A program made the translations under genes and the position numbers. A stretch of 64,000 nucleotides of DNA from a virus. Location of the stretch: positions 34,188 to 98,187 of IMG/VR virus record IMGVR_UViG_3300029258_001506; one strand, given 5' to 3'. Below, one piece after another: positions 29,056-37,469 of this stretch (position 1 is its first letter; each line of letters begins with the position of its first letter). The notes under the pieces were generated by a model. The model saw only the letters and a list, made by a program, of their open reading frames with translations. It was not told the origin of the DNA and did no database searches.

Positions 29056-30968
29056 CGGGAAAGCCGAGCAAGCGACAGCGGAGACAGGCGCGGACAAGGG
29101 AGGCGCTCAAGGGTGACCGCTCGGCGCGCGTCGCGCTGGTCAAGGCCCGCGTAATCTCCGGCGCGTCGGTCGACGAGGTTGCGGCCATCCAGTCGATCAC
29201 CGACGCCGAGCGGTTCTACAACGAGCACGACGCGATCATTCCGCCGTACGACCCGGTCGGGTTGATGTCCGCGTACGAGTTCTCGAACGCGCTGCGCCAG
29301 AACATCGACGCGTATGTCCAGAACATCGAGGGGTTCGGGCATCACTTCAAGGCACGGATCGACCTCGACGCCGATGGCGCGCTCGAGCGGGTCCGTGAGG
29401 CGATGATCGTCGAGCAGTATCACGACCAGCTCGCCGAGCAGGACGCGGCAGCAGACGAGGCCAGGGCGCGCGGAGAGGAACCTCCGGACGAGGACGAGGA
29501 TCAGCCGGACAACGAGACACAGATCGCCGTCCCGACCGACGAGGAAGTCAAGAAGCGGATCGAGGAGCTGCGCGGGGAGATCCGTCTGCAAAAGATGGTG
29601 GCGCAGGCGTGGTTCGAGAACGCCGGCGCGGACGGGGTCTCGTTCTCCGAGCTGCGCAAGCGCAAGCGCGCCGAGCAGGAGATCATCGGACACGGATGCT
29701 GGGAGGCCGTGCGCGACAACCGCGGCCGGCTGCGGCGCTTCGCTCACGTCCCGGCCTTCACCGTCTACCCGGTCAAGGACGACGGGGAGCGGGTCGAGTC
29801 CGAGGAAGTCGAGCGGATCTCTCCGATCGCCACGCGGACGTTTACGGTGCAGCGCTTCTTCCGGAAGTACGTCCAGCGGGTGTCGGACAAGGCGGTGTTT
29901 TTCAAGGGGCTGGGAGATCCGCGGATCGTCAGCCGCAAGACGGGCAAGACGTACGAGTCGACCAACGACCTCGAGAAGGCGGAAGGCAAGAAGGCCCAGC
30001 TCGCTCACGAGATGAAGTACTTCGACGTGTTCAGCCCGCGCACGCCGGCCGGTGTGCCGAGGTGGATCGGGAACCTGCTCGCGGTGCTCGGGAGCCGCGC
30101 GGCCGACGAGGTCAACTACCTGCTATTCGATCACAAGTCTGTCCCGCCGGGGATCTTCTTCGTCCGCGGTGGCAAGTTGGGAGACCAGACGAAAAACCAG
30201 CTGCAGGAGTTCATCGAGGATGACCTGCAGGGGCGCGACGCGTTTCACAAGATCCTGATCTGCGAGGTGCCAGCGATCACCGGGCGGCCGGGGGATACGC
30301 CGGTGATCCCGGACATCCAGTGGCAGTCGTTGATGGCCGACCAGATCAAGGACTCGACGTTCAGCGCGTACGACCAGGACAACCGGAACAAGCTCGGCGG
30401 TTCGTTCCGGAATCACCCGATGGTCCGCGGCGAGACGGTCGAATCGATGAACCGCGCGATCGCGTGGGCCGTACTCGACTTCTCCGATCAGCAGGTCTAC
30501 GCACCGGAGCGCAGGCCGTTCGACTGGTTCATCAATCGAGAGGTGATGCCGGAGATCGGGTGCACGCTGATCGAGTTCATGAGCAACGGCCCGTCGACGA
30601 CCAACCTCGAGCAGGTCTCGAAGGCGACCGACATCTTCGCCAAGCACGGCGCGTTCGTGCCGAACGAGGTCCGAGCGATCGCCTCCGAGGCTCTCGACCG
30701 CGACCTCGATCCGATCGACGCCGAGTGGGCCAGCCAGCAGCCGATGACGATGACGCTGGTCGGCATTGTGCCGAACGCGAACCCGAACGACGAGGACGAG
30801 CTACCGGAGGAGATGAAGGCGAAGTATGCCGCGCTCGAGGCGAAGCTGCGCGACTACGGGTTCAAGCTCGCTGGGTACAAGTCCGTCGGACTCGACGACG
30901 TCAAGCCGGGGTCTCCGGCCGAGGATGTCGGCGACGTGGTGATCGATGAAGAAGCGGCCGACAGCTGA
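29052..30968 (+). CDS. Portal protein
   Basis: 638 aa. Located directly after terminase, with the domain order of phage portals: basic N-terminus, mixed wing domain (KYVQRVSDKAVFFKGLGD), a stem/crown region, and the late-occurring motif YDQDNRNKLGGSF seen in PBSX-like portals. The dodecamer forms the DNA channel and docks terminase and connector. The C-terminus is acidic and overlaps the next gene. Confidence 0.85.
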   Translation: MTGKPSKRQRRQARTREALKGDRSARVALVKARVISGASVDEVAAIQSITDAERFYNEHDAIIPPYDPVGLMSAYEFSNALRQNIDAYVQNIEGFGHHFKARIDLDADGALERVREAMIVEQYHDQLAEQDAAADEARARGEEPPDEDEDQPDNETQIAVPTDEEVKKRIEELRGEIRLQKMVAQAWFENAGADGVSFSELRKRKRAEQEIIGHGCWEAVRDNRGRLRRFAHVPAFTVYPVKDDGERVESEEVERISPIATRTFTVQRFFRKYVQRVSDKAVFFKGLGDPRIVSRKTGKTYESTNDLEKAEGKKAQLAHEMKYFDVFSPRTPAGVPRWIGNLLAVLGSRAADEVNYLLFDHKSVPPGIFFVRGGKLGDQTKNQLQEFIEDDLQGRDAFHKILICEVPAITGRPGDTPVIPDIQWQSLMADQIKDSTFSAYDQDNRNKLGGSFRNHPMVRGETVESMNRAIAWAVLDFSDQQVYAPERRPFDWFINREVMPEIGCTLIEFMSNGPSTTNLEQVSKATDIFAKHGAFVPNEVRAIASEALDRDLDPIDAEWASQQPMTMTLVGIVPNANPNDEDELPEEMKAKYAALEAKLRDYGFKLAGYKSVGLDDVKPGSPAEDVGDVVIDEEAADS

Positions 30969-31341
30969 GCCGATCATCGAGGGCCCGTTCGTGCTGCTGC
31001 CGAGGCCGGGCAGACTCCGGAAGATCAGCCCGCGGCCTGGTGAGATCCTGCGACACCTCGACGAGAGCGGCAACCCGTCGGGCTCGTTCATCATGTTGTG
31101 TCCGTACTGCGGGGTGTGGATTCGGTTCGTCAACGTTGCGCAGGGACCGAACGAGAAGCCGACGATGCGCGACAAGATAACCTGCACCTGTCGGACGCGG
31201 TGCGCGCGCACGTTCCGGATCCGATCGGGGACGGTGCAACAGGACTGGCCGGATCCGCGGATGCAGGTGGAGCTACCGCCAGAACTCAGACAGGCAAAGG
31301 GTGTCTTTGCAGCGCCCGTGCTGAACGTAAAGGGAGGATAG
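30946..31341 (+). CDS. Zinc-binding protein
   Basis: 131 aa, overlapping the portal gene by 23 bp. MLCPYCGVWIRFVN and TCTCRTRCARTFRI form a zinc site. A Pro/Arg-rich start precedes it. Possibly a head-assembly accessory; no family recognised. Confidence 0.6.
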   Translation: MKKRPTAEPIIEGPFVLLPRPGRLRKISPRPGEILRHLDESGNPSGSFIMLCPYCGVWIRFVNVAQGPNEKPTMRDKITCTCRTRCARTFRIRSGTVQQDWPDPRMQVELPPELRQAKGVFAAPVLNVKGG

Positions 31342-31342
31342 G

Positions 31343-31789
31343 ATGCCGAAGAAGGCCATCAACCAGACCACCGACGAGCAGATCGCCAAGGCCGACGAGA
31401 AGGCGGCGGCGGAGAAGGCCGACACCGAGAAGCGAGAGGCGGCGAAGCCGAAGCCGAAGCCGGAGCCGAAGAAGGCGGCGCCGAAGCCGAAGCCGATCGT
31501 CAAGGCGGCGCTCACCGCCGAGGAAGCTGGGAACCTGCTCGGGTTCCAGGAGAACACGATGCTCGAGCTGTTCGCCGAGGGGCGGCTGCCGGCGGTCCGC
31601 ACCGAGGACGGCTGGCAGATCAGCGAGGAGCTGGTGAAGCGCGCGGCGTCCGGTGAGTTCAAGCAGAAGAACGAGAAGTTCCCGGCGATCTTCGTTCCCG
31701 GTATGGGACTCCGGCTCAAGCAGTACCACGGGCGCCGGATGTGGATCGGGCCGAAGAAAACCGCGCGCTGCCCGTCGTTCCTGCAGTAG
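31343..31789 (+). CDS. MerR/excisionase-type HTH protein with Lys/Ala-rich N-terminus
   Basis: 148 aa. Residues 10-55 are Lys/Glu/Ala/Pro-rich (KPKPKPEPKKAAPKPKP); about 57-95 form a winged helix (LTAEEAGNLLGFQENTMLEL ... GWQISEE) as in excisionase/DNA-binding domains. The C-terminus is beta-rich. May bind DNA during packaging or regulate late genes. Confidence 0.6.
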   Translation: MPKKAINQTTDEQIAKADEKAAAEKADTEKREAAKPKPKPEPKKAAPKPKPIVKAALTAEEAGNLLGFQENTMLELFAEGRLPAVRTEDGWQISEELVKRAASGEFKQKNEKFPAIFVPGMGLRLKQYHGRRMWIGPKKTARCPSFLQ

Positions 31790-31791
31790 CG

Positions 31792-32061
31792 ATGCCACCG
31801 GCCGCGGCGTTCTTCTTTGGCTTTGCAGCCGCGCTGATCATCGTCGGCGCGGTGCAGCTGTTCCGCTGGATCCGATGGCGGAGCAAGCGCGACGACGTGC
31901 TCGACTCGATGGCGCGCGTCCGCGTCGAGTTGTGGAACCTGCACAGCCTGTTCCGCCTCGGAGTCAAGGTCGACCGTCGGGCGCGATCGCAGATGACCGA
32001 ACTCGAGCGCGCAGCTCACGCGGTCAAGGTGGTTTGGCGGAGGCTGTCAAGCCGGAGGTGA
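31792..32061 (+). CDS. Single-span membrane protein
   Basis: 89 aa from the ATG at 31792. An N-terminal membrane helix (AAFFFGFAAALIIVGAVQLF) is followed by a long basic helix (ARVRVELWNLHSLFRLG). The topology would suit an i-spanin or a regulator of lysis, but no lysin is nearby to confirm it. Confidence 0.55.
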   Translation: MPPAAAFFFGFAAALIIVGAVQLFRWIRWRSKRDDVLDSMARVRVELWNLHSLFRLGVKVDRRARSQMTELERAAHAVKVVWRRLSSRR

Positions 32062-32065
32062 TGCG

Positions 32066-32443
32066 ATGACGATACCCGCGCAGGTACCACCGGGGGTCGA
32101 CCCGGTACAGTGGCACTCCGTCGTCCCAAACGACCTGAGCTGGCAGATGCTCGCCGGGCTGTTCGTGGCGATGGCCGCGCTGCTTACGTACGGGATGCTC
32201 GCCGTGATCCGTCGCTGGCGTACTGCCGGCTGGATCAAGACGCGGGCCGCGCTCCTGCTCGAGGTGTTCGTGTACGGCTCAGCTCCGGCGTTCGGGATGC
32301 TCGGCGGCTGGTTGTTCTGGCATTGGGGGGCCGGGCTCTGCTTCGCAACCGTCGGGAGCTGGGCGTCGCCGTGGTTCATGAAGTTCATCAACCGTTACGC
32401 CGAGCGCCGGCTGGCGAGGAAGTCGCAGATCGGCGATGAGTAA
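32066..32443 (+). CDS. Possible holin (multi-span membrane protein)
   Basis: 125 aa. Two to three hydrophobic segments (LAGLFVAMAALLTYGMLAVI, FVYGSAPAFGMLGGWLFWH, CFATVGSWASPWFM) with charged ends. Size and topology fit class I/II holins. Placement among head genes is unusual and no endolysin is seen, so this is a guess from topology. Confidence 0.45.
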   Translation: MTIPAQVPPGVDPVQWHSVVPNDLSWQMLAGLFVAMAALLTYGMLAVIRRWRTAGWIKTRAALLLEVFVYGSAPAFGMLGGWLFWHWGAGLCFATVGSWASPWFMKFINRYAERRLARKSQIGDE

Positions 32444-32636
32444 CGCGCCGAGCTTCCTGGCGATGCAGGCCGACTGCCCGTACTGCGACGAGGTGCTCGA
32501 CCTCGACGGTGACGACTACCACTGCGCGGCGTGCGGGAGGAGCTGGTCGTTCGACGACCTGTTCAGCCACCGGTACAAGTCGTTCGAGGACGGCCGGCTC
32601 GCCGGGTTCTCCGTGGAACTGCTCGAGCATGATTAG
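32436..32636 (+). CDS. Small zinc-ribbon protein
   Basis: 66 aa. CPYCDEVLDLDGDDYHCAAC is a complete zinc ribbon, followed by an acidic tail. It overlaps the previous gene by 8 bp and the next gene by 8 bp. Confidence 0.6.
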   Translation: MSNAPSFLAMQADCPYCDEVLDLDGDDYHCAACGRSWSFDDLFSHRYKSFEDGRLAGFSVELLEHD

Positions 32637-32931
32637 GGAACGACAGAAGCTGATCGAGCGAGTCCGATCTCTGCTCCGCCTCGCAGACCCAGCTCGTAAC
32701 CCGGAGGAGAACGAGCGGACCTCCGCGCGGACCGAGGCCCAGCGGCTGATCACCAAGCACCAGCTCACGCGGGCCGAGGTGCTCGGACAACCGCGGCCGA
32801 TGCCGCGGCCGATGCCGTGGCCGGTGAACATCTACCGCGGCCCAATGTGGTACCCGATGGCGAGCACCGCGACGACGTCGACCACCTCGAACACCGTCGG
32901 GACGGTGTTCGTCAGGGTCACGATCGGGTGA
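32629..32931 (+). CDS. DUF2786-domain protein
   Basis: 100 aa. RVRSLLRLADPARNPEENER followed by EAQRLITKHQL matches the DUF2786 helix pair. The C-terminus is Pro/Thr-rich (QPRPMPRPMPWPVN). Function of the domain unknown. Overlaps the MuF-like gene. Confidence 0.65.
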   Translation: MIRERQKLIERVRSLLRLADPARNPEENERTSARTEAQRLITKHQLTRAEVLGQPRPMPRPMPWPVNIYRGPMWYPMASTATTSTTSNTVGTVFVRVTIG

Positions 32932-34271
32932 TGCACTCCCACGAACACACATACTCTGTGCCGGCCGAGGGGTTCGCAACCCTTTGGCCGAAGTGCGCGG
33001 CCGGCGACGATCTGCGCACGGCCTGGGCTGTGGCCGAGGTCGATCCGCGGTACCCGCGCGCGGCGTTCGGGTTCGCACTCGAGCAGGGGGACACGAGGAT
33101 CCGGCTCGAGGCCCAGCGCGTCGACCGGGCTCGGATGGTCGCGCTCTCGATGCTCGACTCCGGTCCGGTGACGCTGTACGAGGCGATCGCGGCCGGGCAC
33201 GGTGACCAGCTCCTATACAGGCGACTCGAGCAGCTGGACAAGTACGAACCGTCAGAAGCGCCAGGAGCCGCTCTCCCGGTCTCCTCGGCTGGCGTGATAC
33301 TCGCCAAGGGGGCGGCCGCTCCGTCGGTTCTGGAAGCGGCTGCGCAGTCTCTCGCGGGGAATCTGTCGAAGCTCGACGCGCGCTGGTCAAAACCGCTGCT
33401 CAAGAAGTTCCTGGCCCAGCTCGACATCGATTGGGGCAACGCGACCGGCGAGCAGATCGACCAGGCGTTCGTCAAGGCCGACCGCGTGATTCGGAAGGCG
33501 CAGTTCGAACCGCTGATCGCTCCCTGGATCAAGCGGACGACCGTCGAGCTGTGGCGGACGGCGACGGGAACGCGCGACTACATCCGGCAGACGTTCCTCC
33601 CGCGGGTCGGACCGACGTTCTCGATGCCGGACCGGCGCGCGATCCAGCAGATCGCAACCCAGCAGGGATGGTTCCTCCGCGGGCAGATGGGTCTCCGCTC
33701 CGACAGGATCACGGCCCGCGGCCGGGAGATTGTGCAGTCCGGTCTCGCACAGGGGCTCGGCCGCGGGCAGATCGGGCGCGACTTGAAGCTGGCGCTCCCG
33801 GATCTCTGGAACCGGTACGGCAACAATTACGCCAGGGTCGTCGCGTCTGTCGCGGTCAACCGCGCGCGATCCTGGGGCGAGGTGCTGAGCTACCGCGACG
33901 CGGGGATCGAGTACCTCGAGCTGCAGGCCGTGCTAGATGAAGCGACGACGGTGTTCTGTCGGTTCATCGACGGACAGATCATCTCCGTCGACAACTGCTT
34001 CGACCTGCTCGAGAAGGGCGCCGCGGTGCAGAAGCCGGAGGACATCAAGCGGGTCAACCCGTTCATGGTCCAGCGGCGCGACCAGGAGACAGGGCAGCGG
34101 TACATCGCAACGGCCAACGGGACCAGGCTCGCCGACATCGTCCGCTCTGGTGTTGGCATCTCGAGCCCGCCGTCATCGATGACCGACGCTCGCGGGACGT
34201 TCAACGCTCGCATGATGGGGAACCAGCTCCCGAACGCGTTGATCGGTGCTCCTCCGTATCACCACTTGTGA
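32931..34271 (+). CDS. MuF-like head morphogenesis protein
   Basis: 446 aa; ATG 32931 (GTG 32928 alternative). The C-terminal region contains AVLDEATTVFCRFIDGQIIS (about 334-353), the D..T..vC...DG signature of Mu gpF/SPP1 gp7 proteins, which are minor capsid proteins packaged with the portal and needed for DNA ejection or head assembly. The N-terminal half is helical. Position after portal and before scaffold supports this. Confidence 0.75.
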   Translation: MHSHEHTYSVPAEGFATLWPKCAAGDDLRTAWAVAEVDPRYPRAAFGFALEQGDTRIRLEAQRVDRARMVALSMLDSGPVTLYEAIAAGHGDQLLYRRLEQLDKYEPSEAPGAALPVSSAGVILAKGAAAPSVLEAAAQSLAGNLSKLDARWSKPLLKKFLAQLDIDWGNATGEQIDQAFVKADRVIRKAQFEPLIAPWIKRTTVELWRTATGTRDYIRQTFLPRVGPTFSMPDRRAIQQIATQQGWFLRGQMGLRSDRITARGREIVQSGLAQGLGRGQIGRDLKLALPDLWNRYGNNYARVVASVAVNRARSWGEVLSYRDAGIEYLELQAVLDEATTVFCRFIDGQIISVDNCFDLLEKGAAVQKPEDIKRVNPFMVQRRDQETGQRYIATANGTRLADIVRSGVGISSPPSSMTDARGTFNARMMGNQLPNALIGAPPYHHL

Positions 34272-34289
34272 AGGACAATCACTGTTCCG

Positions 34290-35015
34290 GTGGAACAGAT
34301 TTTTCGAGTCCCGGCCGGATACCAGGCAAGGTCGCTGGCCGGTGCAATACCGTCGGCCAAGACACCCCAGCTTCCGCCGCGGCCGACGACGGTGGCCGGG
34401 CTGCCGGCGGCGATGTTCGCGGCGCCGGCGGTCGCGTCTCGCGCGTTCACTCCTGAGCAGATCCAACGACCGGCGCTGCTCGTTCCGGAGCCGACACCGG
34501 ACTTCCCGACGATGACCGGAGAGCTACCGCCGGACGTCGACGATCCGTTCGAACAGTACGGTCTCATTGAGAACGTGTCCATCCGGCGACAGGCGATCCG
34601 GCGGATGCAAGACGAGGCCAAGCGGATCAACGAGCGGCTGTCACAGGCGGTCGACAAGAACGGGGGACAGGCGCTCACGATCAAGCGCAAGGGAGAGATC
34701 ATCCGCGACGGGTTCAAGGGCAAGGAGAAGCCACCGACACCGGAGAGGGAGAAGGCCCGCGGCATGACGGACGAGGCGCTCGCGGCGGCGCAACGGATGT
34801 TCGCGTTCGACGGGGATCCGTTCGTCGACAACGGTGTCGAACTGCTCCTCGGTCGCTGGGGCGACATCTCCTGCGGCGGGGAGCCACGCCAGCTCGAGGC
34901 CGTCGTCCAGGCCGCGCTCGAGCCGGGCCGGGAGGCGACGCTGGCGATGCTCTGGGATGTCAACCCGGAACACGTCGGGATCGTCGCCGCCGCGGCGAAG
35001 GGGGCGTTCCGGTGA
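34290..35015 (+). CDS. Hypothetical virion or assembly protein
   Basis: 241 aa, GTG start. Long Pro-rich N-terminus (AKTPQLPPRPTTVAGLP), acidic middle (DDPFEQYGLIENVS), then a basic coiled coil (RRMQDEAKRINERL) and an acidic C-terminus. It overlaps the next gene by 4 bp. No family recognised. Confidence 0.5.
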   Translation: MEQIFRVPAGYQARSLAGAIPSAKTPQLPPRPTTVAGLPAAMFAAPAVASRAFTPEQIQRPALLVPEPTPDFPTMTGELPPDVDDPFEQYGLIENVSIRRQAIRRMQDEAKRINERLSQAVDKNGGQALTIKRKGEIIRDGFKGKEKPPTPEREKARGMTDEALAAAQRMFAFDGDPFVDNGVELLLGRWGDISCGGEPRQLEAVVQAALEPGREATLAMLWDVNPEHVGIVAAAAKGAFR

Positions 35016-35329
35016 AGATGAAGATCCCGATCCGTCTGGTGCGGACGAAGAAGCGCGTCGCGACGATGCACTTCAAGGGCGGCCGGAGGCAAGGTGTCGG
35101 CCGAGTGATCGCCGAGCAGGGACACCGGGAGGACGCTCAGAAAATCCGCGGGATCATCGCTGCGCGGCGCGACCTGCTCCGCGCTGAGTTTGTGTCCGAG
35201 GACAAGCGCGTCAGGGGCTGGCGCGGGTTCGACGGGACGCTCAACGCGCTGGTGATTTCTCTCGGTGCGATCGGAATGGAAGTAGAACCGGCCGCGATTG
35301 TGTGGCCTAGCAAAAGGGGCGAACGATGA
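35012..35329 (+). CDS. Hypothetical protein
   Basis: 105 aa, GTG start at 35012 (ATG 35018 alternative). Basic N-terminus (IPIRLVRTKKRVATMHFKGG), a helical middle and a beta C-terminus. No motif recognised; overlaps the next ATG. Confidence 0.5.
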   Translation: MKMKIPIRLVRTKKRVATMHFKGGRRQGVGRVIAEQGHREDAQKIRGIIAARRDLLRAEFVSEDKRVRGWRGFDGTLNALVISLGAIGMEVEPAAIVWPSKRGER

Positions 35330-35700
35330 CGGACTTCATCACCAGGCCGAGCGGGATCATGGTCCCGGCCAGATTCAACGGGAGCTGGGCAGACGGATTG
35401 ATGCTTGACAACGACCAGAAGAAGCGTGTTATCTTTGGTTGCATCAAGGTCGTCAGGGACTCATTCGACGACGATCCGAAACTCACGGGGGCGGTCCGAG
35501 AGGGTTCGGTTGCTGAGTCGGTCATCAAAGAGCGGTTCAAAATCTGCGAGAAATGGGTACGGACCCTGCGCGGAGAACTACACTGGCCGCTCCGAAAAAT
35601 TCTGGACATGCTGCCGCGCGCACTTCGCGCGGAGTTGGACGGCGAGACATTCGTGCCAACCGATCGTCACGGCTGGCGCCCGAACGCAGAAGTGAGGTAA
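35326..35700 (+). CDS. Hypothetical protein
   Basis: 124 aa. Basic and aromatic (ERFKICEKWVRTLRGELHWP). Between the MuF-like and scaffold-like genes, so probably involved in head assembly. No family recognised. Confidence 0.5.
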   Translation: MTDFITRPSGIMVPARFNGSWADGLMLDNDQKKRVIFGCIKVVRDSFDDDPKLTGAVREGSVAESVIKERFKICEKWVRTLRGELHWPLRKILDMLPRALRAELDGETFVPTDRHGWRPNAEVR

Positions 35701-35703
35701 ACG

Positions 35704-36705
35704 ATGGACATCAACGAACTGGTTCAGCGTCAGCAGGCACTGCTCGCAAAGGCCGACCGCGACGACGACGAGGAGAAGCAGCTCGCGGAAATCAACAAGA
35801 CCCTGTCCGAGCTGACCGCCACGAAAAAGGGCGGCGAGTTCGAGACCCTGGTCAAGACGATGAAGCTCTCCGAGGCGCTCGACATCGTCGACCGTGAGGC
35901 CGCCGCGATCACCGCGAACCCGGACCCGAAGCGGGCCGCGTTGCTGCGCAAGAACCTCGACTCGCTCGAGGCGCAGGAGCACAACGACGACCCGGACGCG
36001 GTCGTCGCGTTCGAGGTGGCAAAGGAGAAGGACAGCTCAGCGGAGATCGCCGGGCTGCGCGCCGAACTGGCCGAGCTGCGCAAGGCCGTCGAGACGCTCA
36101 GCAAGGGCGGCGAGGAGCCCGAGGCCGAGACCGAGAAGGCCGAGAAGATCACGATCATGCTCGCCAAGGAGATGATCGACGGGTTCGTCGCGCAGATCGC
36201 AGCGCTCAAGGCCCGCCTCGACTCCGGCGACAAGACGCTGACCAGGGAGGACGTGTACAAGGCGTTCGACAACTCCTGGGATGTCCAGTCCGCCGTCAAG
36301 TCGGCCATCACCGCGCTGGTCGCCAAGGCCGCCGAGACCGACGAGAAGCTCGAGGAGTCGGACTTCGAGAAGGCCGCCGAGTTGCTCACCAAGGCCGACG
36401 ACGAGGGCAAGGACGACGAGGAGAAGGACGCCAAGGCCGACGACGAGAAAAAGAAGGACGGCAAGGCCGACGACAAGGCCGACGTCCCGACGACCTGCGA
36501 GGCGTGCAACGCCCCGATGCTCGGGAAGTCCGTCTGCCCGAAGTGCGGCTGGAAGGTCGGCGAGGCGGTCCCGTCCGACAAGAAGAAGTCCTACGACGAC
36601 CTCGAGAAGGAGTCCGGCGAGGGTCTCTGGGACGGTGACTTGGCTCCCGAACTCGACGACGTCGAGGTCGCCGGCAACGAGCCCAACGACCTCGAGGATC
36701 TGTAG
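35704..36705 (+). CDS. Scaffold-like protein with zinc ribbon
   Basis: 333 aa. Mostly charged coiled coil (1-240), with an Asp/Lys-rich linker (KADDEGKDDEEKDAKADDEK), then CEACNAPMLGKSVCPKCGW, a full zinc ribbon. Long acidic coiled coils before the protease and capsid genes are typical of scaffolds, which guide capsid assembly and are then removed or digested. The zinc ribbon is unusual for a scaffold. Confidence 0.6.
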   Translation: MDINELVQRQQALLAKADRDDDEEKQLAEINKTLSELTATKKGGEFETLVKTMKLSEALDIVDREAAAITANPDPKRAALLRKNLDSLEAQEHNDDPDAVVAFEVAKEKDSSAEIAGLRAELAELRKAVETLSKGGEEPEAETEKAEKITIMLAKEMIDGFVAQIAALKARLDSGDKTLTREDVYKAFDNSWDVQSAVKSAITALVAKAAETDEKLEESDFEKAAELLTKADDEGKDDEEKDAKADDEKKKDGKADDKADVPTTCEACNAPMLGKSVCPKCGWKVGEAVPSDKKKSYDDLEKESGEGLWDGDLAPELDDVEVAGNEPNDLEDL

Positions 36706-36707
36706 TC

Positions 36708-37469
36708 GTGAGCGAGCACCTGACACTACTCCGCGGGATCGGAAAAGACGGCGAGACCGTCGTCTTTTTCGATGGCGGCATCTCCGGCGACACGCTCGTC
36801 GTGATGGCCGAGGAGTGGTCCGGGGACAAGGTCGGCGAGCCCGCGGTCGGCACGTTCGCCACGCCGATCGCCGAGCTGGGAACGGCGCTGACCTTCAAGG
36901 CGATCGACGACGGCGAGATGCTGTTCGTCGAGGCCAGCGATGACCAGCTCGAGCAGGACGCCGACGGCCCGGAGGACACCGAGGTCGATCCCGAGATCGC
37001 AAAGGTGCAGAAGCTGTTCGACGAGCAGCCGGCGACCTTCTTGTTCAAGGCGGAGGCCGGCGACGAGGGGATCGCGATCGGCATCGTGCTCGAGCCGAAC
37101 GACGGTAAGGACGGTGCACCGTTCGAACCGGACACGCAGAACGACGTTTACAACAAGGCCGACGTCGAGAAGGCCGCGTACGTCTGGATGCTGAACGGCG
37201 GAGCGGTCGATCTCCTGCACTCCTGGCAGAAGCTGGGGAAAGAGGAGATCATCGGTGTCGTCGGGTCGGACGTGACGCACGGAGACGTCGAGTTCGAGAA
37301 GCCGGACGGCACCAAGCAGAAGGTCCGCCAGGGAACCTGGCTGGTGACGACGCTCTGGAACACCAAGGGCAAGGTCTGGCCGCTGATCAAGTCCGGCAAG
37401 CTCGGCGCGTACTCGATCGGAGGGACGGCGACGGAGCAGCCGATCGAGCAGCCGTCCGCGGAGGGTTAG
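36708..37469 (+). CDS. Prohead protease-like protein (XkdF type)
   Basis: 253 aa. IAIGIVLEPND ... DVYNKADVEKAAYVWML, then GSDVTHGDVEFEK and WLVTTLWN ... KSGKLGAYSIGGTA follow the XkdF/U35-like putative serine protease pattern (conserved His, and a Ser within the 'ysiGG' segment). These proteases mature the capsid by cleaving scaffold and coat. Placed directly before the linked DUF6582-like gene and the coat gene. Confidence 0.7.
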   Translation: MSEHLTLLRGIGKDGETVVFFDGGISGDTLVVMAEEWSGDKVGEPAVGTFATPIAELGTALTFKAIDDGEMLFVEASDDQLEQDADGPEDTEVDPEIAKVQKLFDEQPATFLFKAEAGDEGIAIGIVLEPNDGKDGAPFEPDTQNDVYNKADVEKAAYVWMLNGGAVDLLHSWQKLGKEEIIGVVGSDVTHGDVEFEKPDGTKQKVRQGTWLVTTLWNTKGKVWPLIKSGKLGAYSIGGTATEQPIEQPSAEG

